Source: JBBKWH01 sp037968855 (GTDB taxonomy: Bacteria; Pseudomonadota; Gammaproteobacteria; Pseudomonadales; Moraxellaceae). Taken from it: 63,183 nt of DNA. The DNA lies in the NCBI GenBank assembly GCA_037968855.1, contig JBBKWH010000127.1, positions 1 to 63,183 on the forward strand, read 5' to 3'. A program made the translations under genes and the position numbers. Shown piece after piece: positions 18,749-27,958 of the stretch. The notes below the pieces were generated by a model. It was not told the origin of the DNA. It ran no database searches and was given only the letters and a program-made list of their open reading frames with translations. Position 1 is the stretch's first letter; each line of letters begins with the position of its first letter.

Positions 18749-19243
18749 ATGATGGATTCTTGGTCATTATATGTATCCGGAGAGGATGAGACCCACGCCT
18801 TGGCTGCTCGTTTAGCGCATGCCTTACCGCAAGGCGTCGTGCACTTGCTGGGTGATTTGGGCGCAGGCAAAACCACGCTGACACGCCATTGGTTGCAAGC
18901 ATTAGGACATCAAGGGACTGTCAAAAGTCCAACCTATACCTTGGTTGAGCCGTATCAGATGAATGGTCGAGCGGTCTACCACTTTGACTTGTACCGCCTA
19001 GATGATCCCTATGAGTTAGAGTTGATGGGCATGCGTGATTATTTGGATCAAGCCAATGCCTTGTTGCTGATCGAATGGCCCAGCAAAGGTGAGCCGGTGA
19101 TTCCAGCAGCGGATTGGCAGGTGTTTTTGAGCGAGCCAAGCGATAGTGACGGCAACCAACGGGTGGTGATGATTATGGCGCAAAGCAATGTTGGGGTTGC
19201 GGCATTGACCTGTTTGCGTGAGCGGCATGATGCCTACGTGTGA
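18749..19243 (+). CDS. tsaE: tRNA threonylcarbamoyladenosine biosynthesis ATPase TsaE
   Basis: P-loop ATPase that supports TsaB-TsaD in making t6A37 on ANN-decoding tRNAs. About 164 residues with Walker A GDLGAGKTTLTRHWL, the KSPTYTLVEPY switch-like segment, HFDLYRL and the late LLLIEWPSKG, all typical. ATG 18749 is chosen because AAAGG lies 8 nt upstream; a TTG 24 bp earlier is in frame but unsupported. It overlaps the start of mutL by up to 26 bp, so the genes are probably translationally coupled. The amiB gene usually between them in enterobacteria is absent. Confidence 0.95.
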   Translation: MMDSWSLYVSGEDETHALAARLAHALPQGVVHLLGDLGAGKTTLTRHWLQALGHQGTVKSPTYTLVEPYQMNGRAVYHFDLYRLDDPYELELMGMRDYLDQANALLLIEWPSKGEPVIPAADWQVFLSEPSDSDGNQRVVMIMAQSNVGVAALTCLRERHDAYV

Positions 19244-21245
19244 GCATGCAGTGTCTGATCCGATCAGACAGCCCATCGAGCAAGCCTTAATTGCCGACGA
19301 AGCGGTGTCTACATCAGAGCCAACACGAATTGCCGTCTTACCACCTGAGCTGGCCAACCAGATTGCAGCGGGTGAGGTGGTTGAGCGGCCTGCGTCGATT
19401 GTCAAAGAGTTGCTCGAAAACGCTCTAGATGCAGGTGCAACGCGGATTGAGATTCGGATTGAGCAAGGCGGCACCACGCTGATTTCGATTCAAGATAATG
19501 GTCGAGGTATTCATCCTGATGATTTGCCGCTGGCCTTGCTGCGCCATGCGACCAGCAAGATCAAAACGGCTGAACAGTTGGCAGCAATTGCCACCTTGGG
19601 CTTTCGTGGTGAAGCGTTAGCCTCGATTGCAGCGATCTCGCGATTGCAATTGTCCAGTAGCCAAACCGATGATGGTGTGGGTTTGATGGCATGGACCGAG
19701 CGCGGCGAGCCTGCCCAAGTGCGTGCAGTGGCACAAGCGCGTGGTACGCGGGTTGAGGTGCGTGACTTGTTTTATAACGTGCCTGCCCGTCGTAAGTTTA
19801 TGAAGACCATTGGCACTGAGTTTGGGCATATCGAAGAGGTAGTTCGGCGGATGGCCTTGGCGCATTTTGATGTGGGCTTTGTGCTGATACATCAAAACCA
19901 AGTGCGTTTGGATTTGCCAGTGGCATCATCTGGGCCAGCCCGTATGCAGCGGGTACAACGGGTGCTTGGGCCGCGATTTGCCCAGTCAGCACATTGGATA
20001 GAGTGCGACAGCCATGATATGCAGTTGGCGGGTTGGCTAGGTCATCCTGCCGAGGCACGATCTCAGGCGGACCAACAATACTTGTATGTGAATGGGCGAA
20101 TTGTGCGTGATCGCACGGTGAGTCATGCGTTGCGTATGGCCTACGATGGTGTGCTCCATGGTCAGAAGCATTCGGCATTTTTGTTGTTTTTGACCCTTGA
20201 TCCAGCCCGTGTGGATGTCAATGTGCATCCGACCAAGCATGAGGTGCGCTTTGTCGCCCAGCGTGAGGTGCATGAGTTTGTACGCCATCATGCGCGTGCG
20301 GTGTTGTCGGATCAGCATCCGGCTGCACCTGCCGATCTTGCCGATGCATTGCGAGCTGATCAGCGCCATAGCGTTGCAGACCATACGTCTGCATCAGCAG
20401 CACGCTTGGCGATGCCAACCACACAGTCAGCGCTGGGCCTACATGCTGCGTCGTCTGTGCCAAATCAGACCTCAAGCCAATACTTGATGAGTCAGAACGA
20501 TCAGGCCAATAGTCGTCATACTGTACAGACGCAGCATGCCGTGTATTCGTCTGCTTATTCCTCAGATGCAATACCGGCTGGCCCTGCGTTACAGGCGGCA
20601 GTGGCCCAATATTTGGCACCTTTGCGGCAGCCAATCACTGAGGTGGATGAGTATCCACTAGGGCAGGCGTTAGCCCAGTTGCATGGCGTGTATGTGTTGG
20701 CGCAAAACAAAGATGGCTTGATTGTGGTAGACATGCATGCTGCGCACGAGCGTATTTTGCTAGAGCAGCTTAAGCAGCATTGGGATCTGGCCTTTGCCGG
20801 TGATGGCTGGCCGAGTCAGCCGTTGTTGGTACCGTATCAAGTTGAGGTCACACCGTTGCAGTCTGAACGAGTAGAGCAGTCCCAGTCTGCGTTACAGCGA
20901 TTGGGCTTAGAGGTTGACCGAACGGGTGAACACCATGTGGTTGTTCGTGCTGTACCTGCGTTGCTAGCACGTGCAGATTTGTCGGCATTGATTCCTCGTT
21001 TATTGTCTGAGGCGGATCTCAATGATGATGCACGTGGTTTGATTCTGGCCCGTGATCGGTTGCTCTCGACCATGGCGTGTCATGGCGCTGTGCGCGCCAA
21101 TCGGCAGTTGAGTCTGGCTGAGATGAATGCCTTATTGCGCCAGATGGAGCAAACTGGTTTTGCAGGCCAGTGTAATCATGGTCGACCGACGTGGCGGGCA
21201 TTTCCGCTCAGTCAACTGGATAAATTATTTGCCCGTGGCGATTAA
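19218..21245 (+). CDS. mutL: DNA mismatch repair protein MutL (endonuclease type)
   Basis: Couples mismatch recognition by MutS to strand removal. The 675-residue protein has an N-terminal GHKL ATPase (ELANQIAAGEVVERPASIVKELLENALDAG, DNGRGI, GFRGEALASI, FYNVPARRKF), a variable linker (about 345-470) and a C-terminal dimerisation domain. The latter carries DMHAAHERILLE (Asp505), fitting the DQHA(X)2E(X)4E metal site of nicking MutL proteins, plus ACHGAVR and CNHGRP. This predicts an intrinsic endonuclease, as in most bacteria lacking MutH and unlike E. coli. The start could be GTG 19218 or ATG 19227/19230; none has a strong ribosome site, consistent with coupling to tsaE. Confidence 0.96.
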   Translation: MSGMMPTCEHAVSDPIRQPIEQALIADEAVSTSEPTRIAVLPPELANQIAAGEVVERPASIVKELLENALDAGATRIEIRIEQGGTTLISIQDNGRGIHPDDLPLALLRHATSKIKTAEQLAAIATLGFRGEALASIAAISRLQLSSSQTDDGVGLMAWTERGEPAQVRAVAQARGTRVEVRDLFYNVPARRKFMKTIGTEFGHIEEVVRRMALAHFDVGFVLIHQNQVRLDLPVASSGPARMQRVQRVLGPRFAQSAHWIECDSHDMQLAGWLGHPAEARSQADQQYLYVNGRIVRDRTVSHALRMAYDGVLHGQKHSAFLLFLTLDPARVDVNVHPTKHEVRFVAQREVHEFVRHHARAVLSDQHPAAPADLADALRADQRHSVADHTSASAARLAMPTTQSALGLHAASSVPNQTSSQYLMSQNDQANSRHTVQTQHAVYSSAYSSDAIPAGPALQAAVAQYLAPLRQPITEVDEYPLGQALAQLHGVYVLAQNKDGLIVVDMHAAHERILLEQLKQHWDLAFAGDGWPSQPLLVPYQVEVTPLQSERVEQSQSALQRLGLEVDRTGEHHVVVRAVPALLARADLSALIPRLLSEADLNDDARGLILARDRLLSTMACHGAVRANRQLSLAEMNALLRQMEQTGFAGQCNHGRPTWRAFPLSQLDKLFARGD

Positions 21246-22199
21246 GTGAGTGATGTGATGTCAGAACAATTGCCGGTCACGGTATTAATGGGGCCGACAG
21301 CCAGTGGTAAGACTGCCTTGGCATGTACATTGTATGATCAAGGCGGGGTAGAACTGATTTCGGTCGATTCGGCCTTGGTCTATCGGTATATGGATATTGG
21401 TACGGCCAAACCAACCGCAGACGAGCTTATTCAGTATCCGCATCATCTGGTTAATATTATCGAGCCTGAGCAGGTCTATTCTGCGGCTGAGTTTGTGTCA
21501 GATGCCACACGGTTGATCAACGAGATTCACACGCGTGGCAACCATCCGGTATTGGTTGGCGGCACCATGCTGTATTTTAGAAGTTTACTGCAAGGCATAG
21601 CGGATGGCTTACCAGAAGCCAATGCTGAGATTCGTGCGGCCATCGAGGCCGAAGCCAACAGCGAGGGCTGGGCGCATATTCATGCGCAGTTGGCTGCCGT
21701 TGACCCGCGTGCTGCACAGCGGTTTTTGCTTAGTGATCGACAGCGGGTAATGCGTGCGCTAGAGGTGTATCGCATCACCGGACGGGCGATTAGCGACTGG
21801 CATGACCAGCAAGTCACCGAACCTTGGCCGTTTGATTACAAATTATTTGCCTTAATGCCTGATCGGGCTGTCTGTCACGAGCGAATTGCGCTGCGCCTAG
21901 CGCAAATGTGGCAAGCTGGCTTTGTTGATGAAGTCAAAGCTTTGCGGCAACGTTCTGATTTAAAGTCAGATATGCCATCAATGCGGGCAGTGGGTTATCG
22001 CCAAGTATGGGAATACTTGGATGCCATTGAGCGTGGTGAGTCTGTCGAGTATTCACAAATGCAAGACAAAGCGCTGTTTGCAACTCGACAATTGGCCAAA
22101 CGACAGTACACATGGCTACGAAATTTACGTGAACAACACGATATTCAAGTCTTTAAAACAGTGAATGAAGGAAATGTAGTCTTGCGCACAAAATGCTGA
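21246..22199 (+). CDS. miaA: tRNA dimethylallyltransferase
   Basis: Adds a dimethylallyl group to N6 of A37 in tRNAs that read codons starting with U. The 317-residue protein has the P-loop MGPTASGKTALA, the acceptor-site segment ELISVDSALVYRYMDIGTAKP, GGTMLYFRSLLQG, and the C-terminal RQLAKRQYTWLRNL. The first frame codon is a GTG directly after the mutL stop; an ATG at 21258 is the alternative start. It sits between mutL and hfq as in many gammaproteobacteria. A terminator-like hairpin follows. Confidence 0.96.
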   Translation: MSDVMSEQLPVTVLMGPTASGKTALACTLYDQGGVELISVDSALVYRYMDIGTAKPTADELIQYPHHLVNIIEPEQVYSAAEFVSDATRLINEIHTRGNHPVLVGGTMLYFRSLLQGIADGLPEANAEIRAAIEAEANSEGWAHIHAQLAAVDPRAAQRFLLSDRQRVMRALEVYRITGRAISDWHDQQVTEPWPFDYKLFALMPDRAVCHERIALRLAQMWQAGFVDEVKALRQRSDLKSDMPSMRAVGYRQVWEYLDAIERGESVEYSQMQDKALFATRQLAKRQYTWLRNLREQHDIQVFKTVNEGNVVLRTKC

Positions 22200-22218
22200 T
22201 GCCGCAGAATTCATGTTC

Positions 22219-22256
22219 CCGTTCCCCTATTCTTTTTTTAACAGGGACGGTTTTTT
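22219..22256 (+). terminator. Imperfect terminator between miaA and hfq
   Basis: CCGTTCCCCTATT can pair with AACAGGGACGG with small bulges, and T6 follows. It would end part of the miaA transcript and leave hfq partly dependent on its own promoter. Stem quality is moderate. Confidence 0.55.
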
Positions 22257-22285
22257 GTGCGCTGTCTTTTTTGGAGTAATAACAG

Positions 22286-22789
22286 ATGTCTAAAGGTCAA
22301 ACATTGCAAGATCCCTTTTTGAATTCACTGCGTAAAGAACGCATTCCTGTGTCCATCTTTTTGGTGAACGGTATTAAGCTGCAAGGCCAGATTGAGTCAT
22401 TCGACCAATATGTCGTGCTGCTCAAAAACACCGTTAGTCAGATGGTCTACAAACACGCCATTTCGACTGTTGTTCCTGCACGTAACCCACGCCCAGCTGG
22501 TGCTGTTGGTACTGGTGCGGCGGCTGGCTTTGGTGCTGACCAACAACCAAGCGGTTTTGGTGGTGCAGCTGGTTTTAGTGCACCTGCCGAACGCAGCTTT
22601 GGTGGCCAAGGCAACCAAGGTGGTTTTGGCGGTCAAGGCGGTGGCTTTGGTGGTCAGGGCGGCGGTTTTGGTGGTCAAGGCCGTGGCTTTGGTGGTCAAG
22701 GCGGTGGTTTTGAGCCAGGTAACAAAGCAGAGCCAAACGGCAATGCCAATGGCAATGTGGATGATGAAGACGACGATAGCAACTACTAA
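22286..22789 (+). CDS. hfq: RNA chaperone Hfq with glycine-rich C-terminal extension
   Basis: Hexameric Sm-like chaperone that pairs small RNAs with mRNAs. Residues 1-66 are the conserved core: Sm1 motif with SIFLVNGIKLQGQIESFDQYVVLL, the distal-face NTVSQMVYKHAISTV and the proximal QDPFLNSLR with YKHA. The 167-residue length is far above the about 102 of E. coli. The extension has an Ala/Gly/Pro section, about six GGFGGQG-type repeats (residues about 110-148) and an acidic tail DDEDDDSNY. Long glycine-rich Hfq tails are a hallmark of Acinetobacter and Moraxella. GGAG lies 9 nt before the ATG. A strong terminator follows, and no hflX lies downstream. Confidence 0.97.
   Translation: MSKGQTLQDPFLNSLRKERIPVSIFLVNGIKLQGQIESFDQYVVLLKNTVSQMVYKHAISTVVPARNPRPAGAVGTGAAAGFGADQQPSGFGGAAGFSAPAERSFGGQGNQGGFGGQGGGFGGQGGGFGGQGRGFGGQGGGFEPGNKAEPNGNANGNVDDEDDDSNY
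22618..22715 (+). repeat. Tandem repeat encoding the Gly-Phe-Gln tail of Hfq
   Basis: The DNA repeats the unit GGTGGTTTTGGCGGTCAAGGC with small changes about five times (21-bp period). Such an in-frame array can change copy number by slippage and so alter the Hfq tail length. Confidence 0.8.
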
Positions 22790-22822
22790 GTTGACGGTTC
22801 GTTCTGGCTTAGGCCAGTTGCC

Positions 22823-22850
22823 AAAACGCCGCTTAACGCGGCGTTTTTTT
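22823..22850 (+). terminator. Terminator of hfq
   Basis: ACGCCGC and GCGGCGT form a perfect 7-bp GC-rich stem with a 5-nt loop followed by seven T residues. It lies 33 bp after the hfq stop; A4 on its left gives weak bidirectionality. Confidence 0.9.
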
Positions 22851-22899
22851 GGTCTATTGGTTTTGCCTAGTTAGGCAAAATCATCCGTTGTGGCGTTGA

Positions 22900-24249
22900 T
22901 TAGTTGATATCGAGGCTGGCATCTGTGCCACGTAGTTCAACAAACGCATTGGCGCGGATTTCACGGAGCCAGTTTTCGAGTTCTTGTTGAAACTTGCGCT
23001 GAAACAGTACTTGATGCGCCATGCTGCGACGATACTGCTCGGTCATGTCTTCGTCGCGCTCCCCTTGAACTTGCAAAATATGCCAGCCAAATTGAGTCTG
23101 AAACGGGGTGCTAAAGTCGCCAACAGGGGTTTTTTTGATCATGTCTTCAAACGCTGGCACCATGTCACCGGGTGAGACCCAGTTTAGTGCCCCACCATTG
23201 CGGCTAGAGCCTGGATCATTGGAGTAGGTCTTGGCCAAGGTGTCAAAGTCGCCCCCTTCTTGCAGGCGTGCATAGAGTTCGTCAATCCGTGTTTTGGCAT
23301 CGGCTGGACTGACCACTTCGTTTGGCGAGATCAGGATATGACGCACATTCCATTGGTGCACAATGGTTTTGTCTGCACTACGAAAGTCCAGCAGCTTGAC
23401 AATATGAATGCCTTGCACCGTTGGGATTGGCCCTGTGGTTTGCCCTTTACTTAATGCCGTAATCTTGCTGGACATGTCTTCTGGCAGCTCGGCGGGTTTA
23501 CGCCAGCCCATGTCTCCACCGCCAACAGGAATAGCAGCGCTGTTATTGCGGGCAATGATTTGGTCAATACTGAGATCTGTCAGCAGGTCAGTATTCACTT
23601 TTTCTGCCACTTGCATGGCGGCAGCACGTTGCTCGGCAGTTGCGTTTTCTGGGATACCGACGACCATGTGGCCAGTCCGGTATTCTGGGCTACCAATTTG
23701 CTGGCTTTGCGGCGAGGCCAAAAAGTTATCAATATCACGTTCGTTGACTTTGATCCGAGCGTTGACGCGTTGTTGACGCAAACGTGTGATGCTGAGATCT
23801 TCGGCAATTTGTTGACGCAGCTTGGCGTAAGTACCCGCTTGACGCTGATCGAGTGCTTGCTGGAAGGCTTGCAACGATGGTGCACCTTGCTTTTGGGCAA
23901 ACTCGGCAACCGCAGCGTTAATTGATGCGTCATCGAGTGTCATGCCGCTACGACGAATCATGTCCAATTGAATATTTTTGAGGATCAACTGATTGATGAC
24001 TTCTTTGCGCATGATGTCTGCAGGCGGGACAGGTTGCTTCATGGCCGTGAGTCGTTGACCTAGCTCTGCAATGCCTTGCTCGACTTGACTGTCTAAAATG
24101 ACGCTGTCATCCATCACGGCGACTACGCGGTCAAGCACCACGGGATCAGCAGCATGGGTAAGCAGTGGCATCCCCAAGGCAGCGCTTAAGCATGCCGTGG
24201 CGAGAATGGAGCGGGTGCGAGAGGAAATACGATTCAACGGGAACTCCAC
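22900..24249 (-). CDS. surA: Periplasmic peptidyl-prolyl isomerase / chaperone SurA
   Basis: Escorts unfolded outer-membrane proteins, LptD among them, to the BAM complex. The 449-residue precursor has a Sec signal peptide (about 1-34, ending GMPLLTHA|ADP), the chaperone domain beginning VVLDRVVAVMDDSVILDSQVEQ, a first parvulin-like domain (about 185-285) and a second, better conserved one (about 295-400, VRHILISPNE, DPGSSRNGGALNWVSPGDMVPAFED, TQFGWHILQV). The start is a GTG that overlaps the 3' end of lptD by 16 bp, indicating co-transcription and translational coupling as in the lptD-surA operon of E. coli. Confidence 0.94.
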   Translation of the reverse strand: MEFPLNRISSRTRSILATACLSAALGMPLLTHAADPVVLDRVVAVMDDSVILDSQVEQGIAELGQRLTAMKQPVPPADIMRKEVINQLILKNIQLDMIRRSGMTLDDASINAAVAEFAQKQGAPSLQAFQQALDQRQAGTYAKLRQQIAEDLSITRLRQQRVNARIKVNERDIDNFLASPQSQQIGSPEYRTGHMVVGIPENATAEQRAAAMQVAEKVNTDLLTDLSIDQIIARNNSAAIPVGGGDMGWRKPAELPEDMSSKITALSKGQTTGPIPTVQGIHIVKLLDFRSADKTIVHQWNVRHILISPNEVVSPADAKTRIDELYARLQEGGDFDTLAKTYSNDPGSSRNGGALNWVSPGDMVPAFEDMIKKTPVGDFSTPFQTQFGWHILQVQGERDEDMTEQYRRSMAHQVLFQRKFQQELENWLREIRANAFVELRGTDASLDIN

Positions 24250-26777
24250 GATGTGTCTACCTGTGTATAGCCCAAGATTTTCTGCGATAGCAGACTGCTC
24301 AAATTGCCGGATAGTCCAGCTAAGCCCTTGAGTGTGAATTCGGCCATGATCAAGCGGCGCGGCTTGCTATCAGCCGGTTCATCGAGATCGTTATAGTACG
24401 AGCGACCATACAGTGCCATCCGCCAGCAACAGCCATCATAATCAAAGCCCAGCAGACTGTCGCGGGTCACACGGTTTTTTAGGTCGTATTGGATGTAACC
24501 AAACGCACGCCATTGATTGTATAGCGGCTGAACCACCGACGCTGTGAATTGTTGCAGGGCTTCTTGGTTTTGTTGTGTAACGGCCTTGCGGTCATAGTAG
24601 CCCACTTGATAAAGCTGACCCTGATCATTTTGATATTGCAAATTGCTAATGGTCTGGGCGTTATGGCCACTCGGCAGCCATATCGACGATCCATACAAGC
24701 TTAAATGTTGGGTGAGTTGTGATGAGATTTCGAGGGCTGGGCCTGAGGTCTGGCTGTTATCAATCAGGTCGTCGTCGTTGAGTCGAACCTGTCGATCATC
24801 AAAATACCAACTTTGACCGATACTGGTGCTGAGCAGTTCCAAGCCATCTTGACCATACAAACGATGGGTCAATCCTAAGCTAGCAAAGTGATTGTCTTCT
24901 AGACGATCATGACCGACAAAGCGATAGGGACTAAACAGTTGACTATAACTGAGGGATGCTGGGGCACTGTCAAAGTTAGGAAAATCTTCTTGGTCTTTGT
25001 AAGGCGCATAGACATAAAAAAAACGTGGCTCAATGGTCTGCAAGCTGGTTGTGTCACGTTCAAATATCAAGCGCCCATCTAGCGTAAATTGTGGCACGGT
25101 CACATTTTTAGACGCATCATCTTTGTCTAGTGCCAAGCTGTCTTGGCTGTCTTGGTCGTAGACATCATACAAGTTGCGTACCGAAAATTCTGGAATCAGC
25201 GAACCCCACGAGCTACGCCAGTTGTAACGGGTAGCCAATTGGTTGTAGATCCGTAGGCCACTATTTTCGGTGCCCGAACCATCAGTAACGGATTTTTTGA
25301 AATAGGCGCTATCGTGGTTGATTTGATATTGCCAACCGAGTGGCGAGCCATTTTGGTAATTGACCAACAACTGTGGCAAACGCGCATACGGACGGTCAAC
25401 ATCTGCGGTATCGGGATCAACGGTTTGAAAGTCTTGCACGCGTAAGACCGCCCACAATCCATCAATTGGGCCTTTGTCATAAAACAATGACAACGAACGC
25501 TCTTGGTTCAGTTGGTTGGTGACCAGTGGGTCAGTGCCCAAATCACTAAAATAATCTTTGTCTGAGACGTAGTTGAGGTTTAGCAGGGACTTGAGTTGTG
25601 GGTTAATCTGCCATTCGTGGCGCAAGCTGGCGCGTTCACGGTCTTCGCCATATAACGGGTCGTTGGGTAAAAAACCGCCAGTCACAATGCCTTGACCGTA
25701 ATCCGCGGTCAACATACGAAATTCGCCTTCAAGCATCGCTTGCCGACGACTGAGCAGGCGAGGTGTTAAGGTCAGGTCGTAGTTGGAGGCCAAATTAAAA
25801 TAATACGGCAAAGACAGGTCTAACCCGCCGTCGTTGGTATAGCCGCCGCGTGGCACGAGTAGGCCACTCATACGTCGATCATCAATGGGAAACTTAAACC
25901 ACGGGAGCTTGATGACAGGCACATCGTGAATATACAACACGGTATCGCGGGCAGTGCCTAGGCCGTTGTCGTTGTTTAGTTCTAGTGACGCCGCTTGTAG
26001 CGTCCAGACTTGGTGGTCAGGCTCACAAGTAGAGTATTCAACCCCTTGCAGGGTGGTGATGCCATTGCTGGCGATATCAATTTGAGCCGCTGTGCCATGC
26101 GCTTGTAAGGGCTCGCTAATATACGTGCTTGACGTCATCACGCCGGATTTGTCTTTGAGATTGTAGCGCAGCTTCTCGCTTTGGCTGGTTAGTCCGGCCT
26201 CAGACAAGCGCACGTTGCCTTGGGCTTCGGCAATGGTTTGGCTGGCGTCGATTTGAATGCGGTCGGCTTCGAGCAAGCGCTGATCTTGGTGTACGAGGAC
26301 TTGGCCACTGAGTTCTGCACCACCTTCTGGGCTGTAATAGCCATAGTCAGCGGTTGCAATGAGCGGGGTTTCGTCGCTGTTGGCTAGACTGCTGCGTGCA
26401 CTGGGGATCTTGCCGAGCGTGGATTGAGCGAGGTCACTGTTTGCTGGCACAGGAATCGGGGTTACCCATAGACCATGGCAGCTAATCGGTACATGCCGAT
26501 CAGCCAAGTCAGGACGGTTGTTAATGTCTGAGCGGCTTAAAAAACCAGCAGGCCGTCCAGCCCATTGTTCAATGGCCAGTAGATCTGCTTGATCGCTATT
26601 CTCTGGCGCGTCAAGATGCGTACTGGGACGAACTGGATCGGATCGGCCAGCACTTGGGCTGTAAGTTGCAGTCGCTTGTGCGTCGGGTGCAGCCTGTGCA
26701 ACAAACGGTGTATACAGTGCGCATAGCGCAAGCACTAGCGGGTGTGGCGTCAATGGCAAACGGGGTAATGGCAGCAT
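24234..26777 (-). CDS. lptD: LPS-assembly protein LptD
   Basis: Outer-membrane beta-barrel that, with lipoprotein LptE, inserts lipopolysaccharide in the outer leaflet. About 847 residues: a signal peptide (MLPLPRLPLTPHPLVLALCALYTPFVAQA), a variable N-terminal stretch, an OstA/LptA-like jellyroll (about 175-300, where the periplasmic bridge docks) and a long C-terminal barrel. The four cysteines that form interdomain disulfides in E. coli LptD have counterparts: one in SCHGLWVTP, one in YSTCEPDH and the pair in DGCCWRM. The frame continues four codons upstream to a TTG (26789); I prefer the ATG. It is divergent from amgK-murU, as in pseudomonads. Confidence 0.93.
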   Translation of the reverse strand: MLPLPRLPLTPHPLVLALCALYTPFVAQAAPDAQATATYSPSAGRSDPVRPSTHLDAPENSDQADLLAIEQWAGRPAGFLSRSDINNRPDLADRHVPISCHGLWVTPIPVPANSDLAQSTLGKIPSARSSLANSDETPLIATADYGYYSPEGGAELSGQVLVHQDQRLLEADRIQIDASQTIAEAQGNVRLSEAGLTSQSEKLRYNLKDKSGVMTSSTYISEPLQAHGTAAQIDIASNGITTLQGVEYSTCEPDHQVWTLQAASLELNNDNGLGTARDTVLYIHDVPVIKLPWFKFPIDDRRMSGLLVPRGGYTNDGGLDLSLPYYFNLASNYDLTLTPRLLSRRQAMLEGEFRMLTADYGQGIVTGGFLPNDPLYGEDRERASLRHEWQINPQLKSLLNLNYVSDKDYFSDLGTDPLVTNQLNQERSLSLFYDKGPIDGLWAVLRVQDFQTVDPDTADVDRPYARLPQLLVNYQNGSPLGWQYQINHDSAYFKKSVTDGSGTENSGLRIYNQLATRYNWRSSWGSLIPEFSVRNLYDVYDQDSQDSLALDKDDASKNVTVPQFTLDGRLIFERDTTSLQTIEPRFFYVYAPYKDQEDFPNFDSAPASLSYSQLFSPYRFVGHDRLEDNHFASLGLTHRLYGQDGLELLSTSIGQSWYFDDRQVRLNDDDLIDNSQTSGPALEISSQLTQHLSLYGSSIWLPSGHNAQTISNLQYQNDQGQLYQVGYYDRKAVTQQNQEALQQFTASVVQPLYNQWRAFGYIQYDLKNRVTRDSLLGFDYDGCCWRMALYGRSYYNDLDEPADSKPRRLIMAEFTLKGLAGLSGNLSSLLSQKILGYTQVDTSWSSR

Positions 26778-26917
26778 TCGGTCAGACAACGCTCGGAAAT
26801 CCGGTGTGGGCTTGCGGCATCATAGAGAAAAAAGCATGAAGCGGCTACACTCGCGCGATAGGTACGGCCAGTATTGGCCTGTCATCATTGAATAGATCGA
26901 CTCAGGATGTCCATCAT

Positions 26918-27958
26918 ATGACCACAGAAGATCGTAATACTGAGCTGACCCAGTGGGTCAAACAACAGTTGGGCGTTGAGCAGATTCATATCCAGCAATT
27001 GGCAGGCGATGCAAGTTTTCGCCGTTATGCACGGATTGAGGTTGAAGGTCGCCATCTCATCGTTATGGATGCTCCGACTACCCACGAAGACAGCCGTCCT
27101 TTTGTGGGTGTTAATTTAATGCTGGCAGAGCACGGTGTTCGAGTGCCAAAAATTTTAGCCTATGATTTAGATCGCGGATTATTGCTGCTAGAAGATCTAG
27201 GCGACACTTTGTTGAGCGATGCCTTAACGGCCGAAAACGCTGATGCGCTGTATGCACAAGCCATCAATCAGTTGATTGATTTGCAGCACACGCCAATTTT
27301 GTCCGATTGGGCGCTGCCATCGTATAGCCAAGACAAATTGATTAGCGAGATGCGTCTGTTTGATCAGTGGTTTTTGCCCTATGTGTTGCAACGTGATTTG
27401 ACTACTGATGAATCTGCACGCTTGGTACAAGTATATGAGGTGCTGGCCAGTCATGCTTTGATTCAACCGCAAGTGGTGGTGCATCGGGATTATCACTGCC
27501 GTAATTTGATGGTATTACGTGACGAGACTGCGCTGGGTATTATTGATTTCCAAGATGCGGTGATTGGCCCCATTACTTACGATTTGGTCTCATTGTTACG
27601 CGATGCGTATGTGGCATGGCCGCAAGCCCAAGTGCAGCAATGGGTTGAGATGTTCTGGCAGCGTAGTCAGCTTAAAGGCCAGTTGGTCAATGTGTCTTTG
27701 GCGCAGTTTGAGCAATGGTTTGATTTGATGGGCGCGCAGCGTCATCTTAAAGTATTGGGGATTTTTGTTCGTTTAAGCCAGCGTGATGGCAAGCACGGCT
27801 ATTTGGGCAATTTGCCATTGGTATTGGCTTATCTGATTTTGGAAACACTGCATCATCCAGAATTGGCTGGATTTGGCAGCTGGCTACGTTCTACGGTCTT
27901 GCCCGCAGCCATTGAATTGATGCCAGAAGATCGCGTGATGCTGGAGTCTTTGTTATAA
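26918..27958 (+). CDS. amgK: N-acetylmuramate/N-acetylglucosamine kinase (AmgK-like)
   Basis: A 346-residue aminoglycoside-phosphotransferase-fold kinase. AmgK phosphorylates C1 of MurNAc or GlcNAc in the peptidoglycan recycling route that bypasses de novo UDP-MurNAc synthesis and gives intrinsic fosfomycin tolerance. Visible motifs are GDASFRRYAR, the nucleotide-binding LLLLEDLGD, the catalytic VVHRDYHCRNLMV and the metal-binding LGIIDFQDAVIGP. ATG 26918 is preceded by AGGA. murU follows with no gap, and the pair is divergent from lptD as in Pseudomonas, which supports AmgK over another APH-family role. Confidence 0.9.
   Translation: MTTEDRNTELTQWVKQQLGVEQIHIQQLAGDASFRRYARIEVEGRHLIVMDAPTTHEDSRPFVGVNLMLAEHGVRVPKILAYDLDRGLLLLEDLGDTLLSDALTAENADALYAQAINQLIDLQHTPILSDWALPSYSQDKLISEMRLFDQWFLPYVLQRDLTTDESARLVQVYEVLASHALIQPQVVVHRDYHCRNLMVLRDETALGIIDFQDAVIGPITYDLVSLLRDAYVAWPQAQVQQWVEMFWQRSQLKGQLVNVSLAQFEQWFDLMGAQRHLKVLGIFVRLSQRDGKHGYLGNLPLVLAYLILETLHHPELAGFGSWLRSTVLPAAIELMPEDRVMLESLL

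Noticed and set aside
22618..22715. CRISPR-like repeat array
   Set aside because: The repeats are in-frame codons of the Hfq glycine-rich tail with no spacers.
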